A stretch of DNA of 42,875 nt from an uncultured Sphingobacteriales bacterium (GCA_937991535.1 CALKHN010000060.1:1-42875), one strand, 5' to 3'. Shown: positions 33,576 to 41,501, numbered from the stretch's first letter. Notes: generated from the sequence alone by a model not told the origin. Made by a program: numbers and translations.

Positions 33576-33933
33576 ATGATGAGTGCTTATTGAAAACTTC
33601 CTGCTTTATTTCTGCAACCGTTCTTTCTCCAATACCGCGGAACATTTCCTATTTCTCTACACTCAGGTCGGTAATGTCTCTTACTGTATTGAGTTCGTTT
33701 TCCCGGAGCCGGTTCAGTATGCGTGGATGAAGTTCAAATTTTTCGATGCGCATGTTCAAAAACGCTTCGTCCCATTTTCGTATGCCACCTTTTTTGTGTT
33801 GCTTTTGTTCTTCGGCCAGTTGAATTCTTTTTTGCAGAAATACCACCGCTCGTTTGCAATCGGGAATGGTAAGCGAGTTCAGTATCTCTTTTAATTGGAT
33901 TTCGTTGAACGTTGTTGTCAGCGTTGCCTTCAT
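33568..33933 (-). pseudogene. RNA polymerase alpha-CTD-like protein interrupted by a TAG codon
   Basis: From the ATG at 33933 (MKATLTTTFNEIQ) the frame encodes a helical N-terminal region, then ILNRLRENELNTVRDITDLSVEK, a TAG, and in the same frame EMFRGIGERTVAEIKQE to a TAA at 33568. The two halves together match the helix-hairpin-helix layout of the RNA polymerase alpha C-terminal domain (NRLRENGI..T..DL and GIG..TL.EIK). Without readthrough the second half of the DNA- and protein-contact domain would be lost. Similar stand-alone alpha-CTD-like proteins occur in Bacteroidota; function unknown. A sequencing error is an alternative explanation. Confidence 0.65.
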
Positions 33934-34037
33934 TGGCGAAAAGTAAAAAACCAAATGAAAACAAACAACCCGATTTATACGGTAAAATACTTGTATTTAC
34001 CAAATTAGGTATTGAGATATAATATTATTGCAGCCGT

Positions 34038-34478
34038 TTAGTGCCGTTCGGAAAGCAATCTTTCCAGTTTTTCAATCATCTCATTCTTGTCATTCAACAT
34101 ACGTTCATACAATGCAATTTTCTCATCATACAACTGCACAACTTTATCGAGAGGATTAAAAGTAGGCTGATAGTTCATTGCACTGGCAACTAACGAAGAA
34201 TGATCATGACTGTTATTATGAAAGGTATTCGAGATAATATTAAATGCGCTATCCTCATCCAAATCCGTGAATGCCTCAACCGGTAATTTTAGCGCCCTGG
34301 CCACATGTTCCAGGATTTCCGGTTCAATTTCTTCCTTTCCCTCCAATAAGCTTACCCGCCGTTGGGTCCAGTCTTCACCCAGTTCCATGGCTAGGCCCTC
34401 CTGCTTCAGGCCCCGCATCTCGCGGAAGCGTTTTACGTTTCTGCCCTGGTGAATTTTGCGTCCCGAGGTCTCGCTCAT
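34038..34478 (-). CDS. XRE family transcriptional regulator with C-terminal coiled coil
   Basis: 146 residues from the ATG at 34478 (MSETSGRKIHQGRN); an upstream in-frame start adds 22 unlikely residues. The HTH_XRE domain covers about 12-70: NVKRFREMRGLKQEGLAMEL, then WTQRRVSLLEGKEEIEPEIL. A charged C-terminal coiled coil follows (YDEKIALYERMLNDKNEMIEKLERL), suited for dimerisation. It is transcribed divergently from the HNH-led operon over a 140-base gap, the usual arrangement of a repressor and its target operon; that control is inferred. Confidence 0.8.
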   Translation of the reverse strand: MSETSGRKIHQGRNVKRFREMRGLKQEGLAMELGEDWTQRRVSLLEGKEEIEPEILEHVARALKLPVEAFTDLDEDSAFNIISNTFHNNSHDHSSLVASAMNYQPTFNPLDKVVQLYDEKIALYERMLNDKNEMIEKLERLLSERH

Positions 34479-34618
34479 AGCTGAATTTTTAGTCATCCAA
34501 AATAAAGACTTTTTTGGCAAAAGCCACTGGTTTAAATCAGCCATTACCGCGTTTACATTACTCCTCTCCGGTTTAGGATAGTCAGCCCCGTTGCCTTCCC
34601 TTTACAGAGCGGCAAGCT

Positions 34619-34978
34619 ATGCGGAAGAAAAAATCAAAAAAAGGAAAATCCCTGCGCAACCGGCTAATTGCCGGCGGTCAACCAGCTTGTTTTTACTGCG
34701 GACTGCCTTTTGGCAATTTTATTCTTCCGAAGCATTCACCCGGTGCTGCTAAATCGCGGCGGTTTGCCTGCATAACGCTGGAGCACCTTGTGGCCCGTTC
34801 GCTTGGTGGAGAAACAACGAAAGAAAACTGTGTACTGGCGCACCAGTGGTGCAACAACGCCGCGGCTAATATGGCCTTACCAGACAAACTTCTACTGAAA
34901 GAAACCCTTTCTAAAAATAACGGTGTGCCTCCCTGGTGGCCCGTTCTGCAAAAAATTATTGAAAAACAAAGCGTATGA
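34619..34978 (+). CDS. HNH endonuclease family protein
   Basis: 119 residues. A lysine-rich start (MRKKKSKKGKS) leads to a zinc-type pair ACFYCGLPFG. The HNH core follows: TLEHLVARSLGG (first His), ENCVLAHQWCNNAA (Asn, His and a second Cys). It should be a small metal-dependent nuclease. Its stop overlaps the start of the next gene by 4 bases, and it is the first gene of a five-gene run ending with a HEPN protein. Target DNA is unknown. Confidence 0.82.
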   Translation: MRKKKSKKGKSLRNRLIAGGQPACFYCGLPFGNFILPKHSPGAAKSRRFACITLEHLVARSLGGETTKENCVLAHQWCNNAAANMALPDKLLLKETLSKNNGVPPWWPVLQKIIEKQSV

Positions 34979-35271
34979 CAGTTGAACAAGCCAAACAAGA
35001 CCTTGATACTTACCGCAGTGAACAGCGTGCCTTGCGCAAAAAGATTGAGGCTCTAAGAAAATTTTTGCGTGACAAGGGCATTGACCCCGACCCGCCTGCT
35101 GTTGATCTTACAGAGCGCAACAATGCGATGTACAGCCGGTACTTAGATGGGCTGACGTGGGCGGAGATTGCCAGTGAATTCAAACTTTCAAAAGACCGGG
35201 TGAAGCAGATCTGTAACCGTGTTGCTGTAAAACAGGAAAAGGAAGCAAGAAGAAGGCAGAAGGAAGAGTAG
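34975..35271 (+). CDS. Small protein with sigma-70 region-4-like HTH
   Basis: 98 residues. The N-terminal half is a coiled coil (RSEQRALRKKIEALRKFLRD). The C-terminal half contains LDGLTWAEIASEFKLSKDRVKQICNR, a helix-turn-helix of the sigma-70 region 4 kind, ending in a basic tail (EKEARRRQKEE). It probably binds DNA but lacks other sigma regions. It overlaps the HNH gene by 4 bases, so the two are translationally coupled; it might direct or regulate the nuclease (inference). Confidence 0.65.
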   Translation: MTVEQAKQDLDTYRSEQRALRKKIEALRKFLRDKGIDPDPPAVDLTERNNAMYSRYLDGLTWAEIASEFKLSKDRVKQICNRVAVKQEKEARRRQKEE

Positions 35272-35332
35272 TGAGTAGGGAACGTACTTATTACCGGACT
35301 ATTTGGAATAAATGGACATTCATTTTTAAACG

Positions 35333-35893
35333 ATGAACTCATTTGATGCTGAAATAATTGAAGCTTACACCGCTGTATGCCGTGGCTATCAACTTAAAGG
35401 CCCGTCTGTTTTGCAGGCCTTTGCGGAAGCGCTCTGTGTAATGGATTTCTTGGCTGCTAATGACGGAACTGCTGCTCATTCGGCTTCGCAAGTATTCTCA
35501 GCCTTTGTCCAGCGTTATTCGCCTGTATTCCCGTTAGACCCAGTGAAGAGAATGCGGGGAATCATTCACTTGCGAGGGATTGTCAAAGTAAACCGGTCAG
35601 CCCGCTCAGAAGAGGAAAAGGAAAGGGCCTATCAGCAAATCTGCAATCATTGGTTCAATGTTAATGATGTTCAGGGAGCAGGTAGGATAATCTGGTTGCA
35701 TGATGGGCTATCGGTTACCCTGCCGAAAGGCTTATTGTTACTGTGTGACCTGTTTCGGTGCTGCCCAGGAGACCTGCTTCATTATTTTATAGAGGAAGTT
35801 GTTCTTGAAGTGGAACAAGCTGCCACCAATGGTCCAGCTCTTCAATTTCTACTGCATTGCGTAATTCAACTTTATGACGTAAAAAATAATTAA
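35333..35893 (+). CDS. Unknown 186-aa protein of the HNH-HEPN operon
   Basis: 186 residues, soluble, helical and cysteine-containing (LLLLCDLFRCCPGDL). No signal peptide or membrane segment, and no family recognised. It starts 61 bases after the HTH gene and ends 16 bases before the triple-repeat gene, so it belongs to the same operon. The middle is basic (RSARSEEEKERAYQQICNHW). Its role is unknown. Confidence 0.55.
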   Translation: MNSFDAEIIEAYTAVCRGYQLKGPSVLQAFAEALCVMDFLAANDGTAAHSASQVFSAFVQRYSPVFPLDPVKRMRGIIHLRGIVKVNRSARSEEEKERAYQQICNHWFNVNDVQGAGRIIWLHDGLSVTLPKGLLLLCDLFRCCPGDLLHYFIEEVVLEVEQAATNGPALQFLLHCVIQLYDVKNN

Positions 35894-35909
35894 CCGAAAA
35901 TCATCACTT

Positions 35910-36860
35910 ATGCGATCTCACATTAGGCTCAAAAAAATTACGGGTTACCCAGAGTGGCACAAGAAGCCCTTTCTACTTAACCGGGCTGAGATAGCTGATC
36001 CTTACCTTGTTCTTGCCGAATTCTTTGCCAGGTATGACCTGAGCAATATAAGAATATCATTAAAACAGTGGTTGGATGATACCCTGCAGGGAACAGCGGA
36101 GGAAGCATCATCGCATTGCTATACACATGAAAACGTGGCCAAATTAGTAGAAGCGGCATGGCTATTTTTTGAGCAAGCCAGACAAGTGCAAGCAGATGAG
36201 GGCTTCACAAAGGCGGCAGGCGAAGACAAAAACGAAGAGGATGCAGAAGAAGCCGATAGCGAAAAAGAAAGACGCCGGTTTGTAAAATGGGTGACTTTTC
36301 CTGCCAGCCTGAAAACGTCACCTATTGCCTACATGAAGCGTGTATTTGAAATAATGGACTTGGATCATCTGGAATTAATTATCCTCCATTGGAAAAATAT
36401 AGCCATTACAGCAGCTTATGGCCGCTACGATGATGCAGGAGAAAGGGCCGATCTTTTGGATTACTGTGAAGGCTTGCTCCGCCTTGTAGAAGCTGCCTAT
36501 ATTCTGCAACGTAAAATGGAATGGGACACCGAAGGAAGAGTGAGATGGGAACTATCCGAAAACCTGAAATACGAACTGCTAACTGAAGAACAAACATTCC
36601 GACTAAGTGAGGAAGAAATAGGTAGGCCAAATAGCGTAATAAAAGGCTTCTTTGAAACCTTTGCACCACCATATGCACGTAAAGAACTTTGGGATATGCT
36701 GGCTTGCGTGGTGGAGTGTAAGCTAGAGGATTTGAACAAGTTAGACCTGCTTTTGGAATATGAATGTCTTCACGCGGTCTTGGAAGCCGCTTGGTTGTTC
36801 TACAATGCGCCAGGAGCGCAAATGCAACAGACCGAGGAAAAGAAAAATGAAAATACATGA
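35910..36860 (+). CDS. Unknown protein with three internal helical repeats
   Basis: 316 residues containing three related units. Unit 1 (about 28-98) has LVLAEFFARYDLSN and KLVEAAWLFFEQA; unit 2 (about 140-202) has AYMKRVFEIMDLDH and RLVEAAYILQR; unit 3 (about 245-305) has SVIKGFFETFAPP and AVLEAAWLFYNA. An acidic linker (EDKNEEDAEEADSEKE) joins units 1 and 2. The repeats suggest a helical scaffold for protein binding. No known family. Its end overlaps the HEPN gene by 4 bases, so it is probably a partner of that protein. Confidence 0.6.
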   Translation: MRSHIRLKKITGYPEWHKKPFLLNRAEIADPYLVLAEFFARYDLSNIRISLKQWLDDTLQGTAEEASSHCYTHENVAKLVEAAWLFFEQARQVQADEGFTKAAGEDKNEEDAEEADSEKERRRFVKWVTFPASLKTSPIAYMKRVFEIMDLDHLELIILHWKNIAITAAYGRYDDAGERADLLDYCEGLLRLVEAAYILQRKMEWDTEGRVRWELSENLKYELLTEEQTFRLSEEEIGRPNSVIKGFFETFAPPYARKELWDMLACVVECKLEDLNKLDLLLEYECLHAVLEAAWLFYNAPGAQMQQTEEKKNENT

Positions 36861-37723
36861 AAACAACCTCAGTTTACCACGGCTTTGCCATGCAGTATGA
36901 GGAGCTAAGCAAAGAAATCGTCAAACGCATAACGGCGGCAGCAGTGGTTGAAAAGCTGTACCTGTTGGGGCTCACCACTGCATACCAGCGCACTGAAACA
37001 TTGTTTTCAGTGCAATCCGCTACCCGTAGAGAAGTAACCCATTATTACCTTTTGGTTTTGATAGAAAAAAATGATGAACATTCTTTAAATAGTGTGCAGG
37101 ATAAGATAGAAGGATCTCTGCAACATTTCTTGCCAGTAACAGCTATTGTGTTTTCTTATGTGCATTTTTCCAGGTGGCTTTCAGAAGGCCATCCTTTTGC
37201 AGCAGCAGTGTATGAAAAAGCTTTTCCGCTGTACCAAAAAGACGAGGTGCCACTACCTTTTCCAGCCACAGCAAACGAAGAAGTAATCAGGAAAGAAGCG
37301 GATCAACTTTATGCTCAATCAAGCATAAGAGTGCAGGAGTTTTTAGCTGGAGCTGAACTTTATAGGATAAGAGTACAGTACAAAATGGCCGCTTTTATGC
37401 TTCATCAGGCAGCAGAACAAGCTTTGATTACTATTTTAAAGATTATAACAGGACTACATCTTAATACACACAGCATTGACAGGCTCATTCGCTGTTGCAC
37501 ACTAGCCTCTGATAAGTTTTCTGCCATATTTCCCCGAAATAACGACAGGGAGGAGCGTCTTTTTCAACTAATCCAAAAGGCTTATATAGGGGCTCGATAC
37601 AAGGAAGATTATAACATTAATGGTGAGCATCTTTTGAAACTTACTGAAAGGGTAAAAGCATTGGACAAACTGATGAAAGAAGTATGTAGTAATGGATTAA
37701 AACTGGCGGGGGAATTTGACTAA
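36857..37723 (+). CDS. HEPN domain-containing protein
   Basis: 288 residues. The C-terminal part (about 165-280) is a HEPN domain: YKMAAFMLHQAAEQALITILKI, THSIDRLIRCC, and the conserved end YIGARYKEDYNI (Arg247), as in HEPN proteins paired with minimal nucleotidyltransferases. The N-terminal part (1-150) has the strand/helix order of a nucleotidyltransferase-like domain but no clear GS..D-D motif, so it may be a degenerate version. HEPN proteins are often RNases or scaffold partners in defence and toxin systems. The 4-base overlap ties it to the triple-repeat gene. Confidence 0.7.
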   Translation: MKTTSVYHGFAMQYEELSKEIVKRITAAAVVEKLYLLGLTTAYQRTETLFSVQSATRREVTHYYLLVLIEKNDEHSLNSVQDKIEGSLQHFLPVTAIVFSYVHFSRWLSEGHPFAAAVYEKAFPLYQKDEVPLPFPATANEEVIRKEADQLYAQSSIRVQEFLAGAELYRIRVQYKMAAFMLHQAAEQALITILKIITGLHLNTHSIDRLIRCCTLASDKFSAIFPRNNDREERLFQLIQKAYIGARYKEDYNINGEHLLKLTERVKALDKLMKEVCSNGLKLAGEFD

Positions 37724-37787
37724 CTCTAACAGAAGTAAAATAATTTTAGAGTAAAAGCGGAAACATAGATTTTATAGGTTGAAACAC

Positions 37788-37968
37788 TACTTTTGCGACA
37801 AAATATTCTTGAAGCGTTTTTGCTTTATGTCCTGCACTGAAACTTAGGAACTTTCATAGGTAAACGGACATAAGTGGAAAACGCTCACACTACGGCGTGG
37901 GGCACTTTTTCATTACCAGGTTTCCTAAGACCTCAGTGCGATAAGCTGTTGCCTGAGCTTATTTTTTT
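37788..37968 (+). ncRNA. Candidate structured RNA with promoter, interleaved inverted repeats and terminator
   Basis: A -7 element TACTTTTG (37788-37795) fits the Bacteroidota consensus; transcription would begin near 37801. Inverted repeat 1 pairs 37813-37832 with 37866-37885 (AGCGTTTT/AAAACGCT and TTATGTCC/GGACATAA). Inverted repeat 2 pairs 37834-37850 with 37922-37939 (GCACTGA/TCAGTGC and CTTAGGAA/TTCCTAAG), so its left arm sits in the loop of repeat 1. An intrinsic terminator ends at 37968. The whole unit would be about 170 nt. It resembles no RNA family I can recall. It could also be a leader of the 71-aa gene or a DNA-level site. Confidence 0.5.
37941..37968 (+). terminator. Intrinsic terminator
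   Basis: ATAAGCT (37941-37947) pairs with AGCTTAT (37956-37962) across an 8-base loop, directly followed by a run of Ts to 37968. It would end either the HEPN operon transcript or the independent RNA that starts near 37801. Confidence 0.7.
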
Positions 37969-38008
37969 ACAGGCAGAACATGAAAAGATTTAACTTTAAA
38001 AAATTGAT

Positions 38009-38224
38009 ATGTCCGCCTCCAGTTATTATCCAGGATTTGACTATTCGGCAAACCAAATACTAAAGTTTCTGGCAGCTTTAGATTTCTTTACCATCATGCT
38101 AAAGAATGGTGAAATTGTACATTATACAGCCCCAGACGTAAAATCATTTAGCCAGTGGTTGTCGGACAATAACATTCCGAATATAAGAACTGAAGACGGA
38201 TGGGTAATCAATAAAAAACGTTAG
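38009..38224 (+). CDS. Small unknown protein (71 aa)
   Basis: 71 residues, soluble. The sequence (GEIVHYTAPDVKSFSQWLSDNNIPNIR) has an alternating strand/helix pattern and ends in a basic tail. No family recognised. It lies 40 bases after the terminator of the structured intergenic unit and converges on a minus-strand 96-aa gene with a 4-base gap. An alternative frame from the ATG at 37980 closes after about 20 codons and is unlikely. Confidence 0.5.
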   Translation: MSASSYYPGFDYSANQILKFLAALDFFTIMLKNGEIVHYTAPDVKSFSQWLSDNNIPNIRTEDGWVINKKR

Positions 38225-38228
38225 CACC

Positions 38229-38519
38229 TTACTTTGTTATTGAACTTAACGAATTAAGCTTTTCACTTAACTCCGTCAGTCCTGCTTTTGTTAAACAATC
38301 ATCTGCCATCGCATTCAACTCCTGAACAGTTTCTGTAGGGATATTCGTTAATAGATTTACAGATTCATCATCTTTAGCCATTAGCCCTCGCTTGATAACG
38401 CTATGCAATAGCAATACATTTTTACGGGAAATTCGCATATCCAACTTCACTGTTTCATTCATACCAGGGATACTTAAGATAGTATCATACACTTTTGCTA
38501 CATCACTTGTTGTCAGCAT
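38229..38519 (-). CDS. Small unknown helical protein (96 aa)
   Basis: 96 residues, entirely helical by appearance, without Cys, signal peptide or membrane segment. Segments include TSDVAKVYDTILSIPG and SRKNVLLLHSVIKRG. It lies at the edge of the mob region, transcribed away from the primase gene. The 159-base gap between them contains a perfect hairpin. Genes of this size beside mob regions in Bacteroidota elements are common but uncharacterised; no family is recognised. Confidence 0.55.
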   Translation of the reverse strand: MLTTSDVAKVYDTILSIPGMNETVKLDMRISRKNVLLLHSVIKRGLMAKDDESVNLLTNIPTETVQELNAMADDCLTKAGLTELSEKLNSLSSITK

Positions 38520-38580
38520 AACACACGTTTTAAATTTAAAAAATACTCACTGAACAAAAGTAGATACTGTAACTATTTAC

Positions 38581-38605
38581 ATCCTCATCAAAATATGATG
38601 AGGAT
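38581..38605. promoter_or_regulatory. Perfect 10-bp inverted repeat in the divergent primase promoter region
   Basis: ATCCTCATCA and TGATGAGGAT form a perfect palindrome around AAATA. It is followed by two direct copies of TTCGGCCA 15 bases apart (about 38619-38641). The site lies between the 96-aa gene and the primase gene, which are divergent, and is likely an operator or a structured leader. Confidence 0.5.
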
Positions 38606-38678
38606 AGGTTGATCCCATTCGGCCAGTTTAACTTCGGCCATTGTTGTAACTGAATCGTGAAAGTGAAAAATGTGTGGT

Positions 38679-39575
38679 ATGGAATTCAGAAACAGGCGGC
38701 TTTCCATCAGCGAAGCCAAAGAAATAGATATGGTGGACTACCTGTCTAAATTAGGATATAAACCTGCAAAGATTAGAGGTAATGATTATTGGTACTTATC
38801 TCCTTTACGTGACGAAAAAATGCCATCATTCAAAATCAGTCGGAAGCTAAATCGTTGGTACGATCATGGCTTAGGCAATGGTGGCAACCTGGTTGATTTT
38901 GCCATCCTTTATCACAGTTGTACCATCTCCGAATTGCTTAAAAGTCTGGACGATAATCTTGCCCTTCAAAAGCCCATTTTCCGGCAGCCTCAAACAGAAA
39001 ACGAACCGGAGAACAGGATAAAGATAGTAGGTGATGCGATTCTATCTTCAAGTGCTTTGCTACGCTATTTGATACAGCGGCGTATACCCATAAATATTGC
39101 CGACCAATACTTGCGGGAAGTTCGGTATAAACTGAAGGATAAAATCTATTATGGCATCGGTTTCAAAAATGATTTAGGTGGCTTTGAAATACGTAACCCC
39201 TACTTCAAAGGGAGCAGTTCACCGAAAGGAATTACAACCATTACTAAAGGCGCTGATGAAGTCATCGTTTTTGAAGGCTTTACCGACTTTCTTTCCTTCA
39301 AAAGCATCCATCAAAACGAACGGGACGACCGCTTTGACTTTGTAGTCCTGAATTCCATATCCTTCTTTGAGATTGCTCGTCCTTTTATGGAAAAACATGC
39401 TGTTATACGGCTCTATCTAGACAGGGATACTGCCGGACAAAATTGCAGTCGCTATGCGCTTTCATTAAGTAATAAATACAAGGACGAGAGCAGCCTTTAT
39501 CAACATCATAAGGACTTCAATGATTGGGTGGTGCATTTTGGGAAATTGCAAAATAACTGGAGAAGCAGAAATTAA
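38679..39575 (+). CDS. Toprim/CHC2-type DNA primase of the mob region
   Basis: 298 residues from the ATG at 38679 (MEFRNRRLS); an ATG three codons upstream is also in frame. The N-terminus has the shape of a CHC2 primase zinc domain (YWYLSPLRDEKMPSF, WYDHGLGNGGNLVDF), although the zinc cysteines are missing. The Toprim domain follows: VIVFEGFTDFLSF and LYLDRDTAGQNCSRYAL, with the catalytic Glu and Asp-x-Asp. It is likely to prime complementary strand synthesis of transferred DNA. It lies upstream of the oriT candidate and mobA. Confidence 0.85.
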   Translation: MEFRNRRLSISEAKEIDMVDYLSKLGYKPAKIRGNDYWYLSPLRDEKMPSFKISRKLNRWYDHGLGNGGNLVDFAILYHSCTISELLKSLDDNLALQKPIFRQPQTENEPENRIKIVGDAILSSSALLRYLIQRRIPINIADQYLREVRYKLKDKIYYGIGFKNDLGGFEIRNPYFKGSSSPKGITTITKGADEVIVFEGFTDFLSFKSIHQNERDDRFDFVVLNSISFFEIARPFMEKHAVIRLYLDRDTAGQNCSRYALSLSNKYKDESSLYQHHKDFNDWVVHFGKLQNNWRSRN

Positions 39576-39589
39576 GGTAATTGATATAA

Positions 39590-39767
39590 GACCTGTAAGG
39601 TCAGCTTTAGCCAGTTCAAGTGACTTAGCACCTTACAATGACTTTGGGCTTGTAATATCTGAAAGATGTTACAAAAACTAAAAGATTGCAACTTTTCCGC
39701 AATCGGCCAGATGAACGGTTGTCATACAACCGGATCTGGCTGCCCTGCACTCGGAACTCGTGGGCAG
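39590..39767. other. Probable oriT with four tandem inverted repeats
   Basis: In the 241 bases between primase and mobA lie GACCT-GTA-AGGTC (39590-39602), GATTGC/GCAATC (39684-39704), a strong two-part hairpin (GCCAGAT/ATCTGGC and CGGTTGT/ACAACCG, 39706-39740) and CTGCCC/GGGCAG (39740-39767). Clustered hairpins directly upstream of the relaxosome and relaxase genes are the hallmark of an origin of transfer. The nick position cannot be read. Confidence 0.6.
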
Positions 39768-39816
39768 AGCGTATGGAATGTAAATATGAATTTGAAAAGT
39801 GATAAATGATACTGTG

Positions 39817-40206
39817 ATGGAAGACAAAAATTTGAACAGAACAAAAAGAATTATATGCAGGTTAACGCCGGGTGAGTTTGCTAAAATTGAGAAGAAATGG
39901 AAAGCTTCTACCTGCCGGAAATTAAGCGAATATATACGCCGCAGCCTGTTCGACAAGCCGGTTGTAACAACCTACCGTAATAGTTCACAGGATGACTTAT
40001 TGGCAGAGTTAACCAAGCTTCGAAACGAGCTAAACGCAGTTGGTAACAACTTCAATCAGGCTGTTAAAAAGCTCCATACACTCAGTCAGATTGCTGAATT
40101 TAAAAGCTGGTTGATTGCTTATGAAGTGGAGAAAAAGATCCTTCAAAACAAGGTAGATGAAGTCAGAAATAATATCAAAAAAATACTGGAAATATGGTTG
40201 CAGTAA
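39817..40206 (+). CDS. mobA: Relaxosome accessory protein MobA (MobC-like family)
   Basis: 129 residues from the ATG at 39817 (MEDKNLNRTKR); a GTG at 39799 is possible. The N-terminal ribbon-helix-helix-like stretch RIICRLTPGEFAKIEKKW and KLSEYIRRSLF is typical of Bacteroidota mobilisation accessory proteins that bind oriT. The segment ELTKLRNELNAVGNNFNQAVKKL is the conserved core of the family. It overlaps mobB by 13 bases, and the oriT candidate lies directly upstream. Confidence 0.87.
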   Translation: MEDKNLNRTKRIICRLTPGEFAKIEKKWKASTCRKLSEYIRRSLFDKPVVTTYRNSSQDDLLAELTKLRNELNAVGNNFNQAVKKLHTLSQIAEFKSWLIAYEVEKKILQNKVDEVRNNIKKILEIWLQ

Positions 40207-41501
40207 TCAAAGTTGGACACTCCCTGCACCGTATTTTGGCCTATAATGAAAACAAGGTAAAAGAAGGCGTAGCGGAGTGCATCGGGGCGGAAAATTACCC
40301 GCTGAATGCGGATGAAATGAGCGGGAAAATTAAGCTGGGCTACCTGCTGAAAAGTACAGCATTGAACGAGAATGTTAAGCGAAACAGTATACATATTTCG
40401 CTCAATTTCGACCCTTCTGAAGCTCATTTGAGCAAGGAGAAGCTGATGGAGATTGCCATTTTCTATATGCAGAAATTAGGCTTTGGCGAACAGCCTTATC
40501 TTGTTTATCAGCACCATGACGCTGGCCACCCGCATATACACATAGTCACTACTAATATCCAGTCTAACGGCAATCGAATTGACCTGCACCACCTCGGTAT
40601 TCGTAAGTCAGAACCCGCAAGAAAAGAGATTGAAAAAATGTTCGGTCTTGTAGTGGCTGATGCCCATGCAAGAAGGGAGGCCTTCAGGTTAAAATCTATT
40701 GAAGTAAAGAAGGTGCAATATGGGCGTACAGAAACAAAAAGAGCTATCACCAATGTGCTCGATGCAGTACTATACAAATATAATTATACCAGCCTGCCGG
40801 AGCTGAATGCAGTATTGAAACAGTACAATGTGCTGGCAGATCGTGGCAGCGAACATACAAGGATTTTTCAGGGTGGCGGATTGGTTTACCGCATCTTGGA
40901 CGAGGATGGAAAGCCCGTAGGCGTACCGATAAAAGCCAGTGACTTCTACAACAAACCAACTCTGAAATTTCTGGAAGAGAACTATACCACTAATGAGGCC
41001 AAACGACAGCCTTTTAAAAGCCGTGTAAAAAATGAGATAGACAGGTTGTTTATTGGCAAAACGCCAACGCTGGACGAACTGGTAAAGCAACTAGAAAAAA
41101 AAGGCATACACGTTGCCTTACGTCAAAATGATGCCGGGTTGATATATGGTATAACCTACGTGGATCATCAAACCAAAAGTGTCTTCAACGGAAGTGCATT
41201 AGGCAAGCAATACAGCGCTAAGGCCATACAGGAAAGGTGTGGCTTCAAAGAGGCAATAAAGCCCGAGTTAGTATTACAGCCAGGCGAAAAAACGGAAACC
41301 TTGGTACCTGTTGCACGAGCAACTAGACCTGACATCGCTTCTACTTCCCATGATTACAATAGTACCCCGGCTACAATACCTGCTACCCATCTACTGGATA
41401 CCCTTATACAACCCGAACAGGCAGTTGATTATGTACCCGGACAACTAAAGAAAAAGAGCAGAAAAAAGAAAAAGAGAAAGAACATTTCCAATAACCAATA
41501 A
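40194..41501 (+). CDS. mobB: Relaxase MobB (MobP-type)
   Basis: 435 residues. The relaxase domain occupies the first 200 residues: motif I ILAYNENKV with Tyr17 as likely nicking residue, then the metal-binding triad DAGHPHIHIV (His112, His114, His116). It nicks oriT and stays attached to the 5' end for transfer. The C-terminal part binds DNA and partners and ends in a Lys/Arg-rich tail (KKKSRKKKKRK), perhaps for contact with the coupling protein. It overlaps mobA and precedes the coupling protein gene by 11 bases. Confidence 0.92.
   Translation: MVAVIKVGHSLHRILAYNENKVKEGVAECIGAENYPLNADEMSGKIKLGYLLKSTALNENVKRNSIHISLNFDPSEAHLSKEKLMEIAIFYMQKLGFGEQPYLVYQHHDAGHPHIHIVTTNIQSNGNRIDLHHLGIRKSEPARKEIEKMFGLVVADAHARREAFRLKSIEVKKVQYGRTETKRAITNVLDAVLYKYNYTSLPELNAVLKQYNVLADRGSEHTRIFQGGGLVYRILDEDGKPVGVPIKASDFYNKPTLKFLEENYTTNEAKRQPFKSRVKNEIDRLFIGKTPTLDELVKQLEKKGIHVALRQNDAGLIYGITYVDHQTKSVFNGSALGKQYSAKAIQERCGFKEAIKPELVLQPGEKTETLVPVARATRPDIASTSHDYNSTPATIPATHLLDTLIQPEQAVDYVPGQLKKKSRKKKKRKNISNNQ

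Noticed and set aside
37813..37939. Simple H-type pseudoknot formed by both inverted repeats at once
   Set aside because: Only one base connects the first arms, too short to cross a 15-bp second stem, so complete co-formation is unlikely; alternative folds are preferred.
37813..37939. Integron attC-like site
   Set aside because: No integron integrase or cassette array is nearby, and the arms do not show the usual R and L box sequences that I can recognise.
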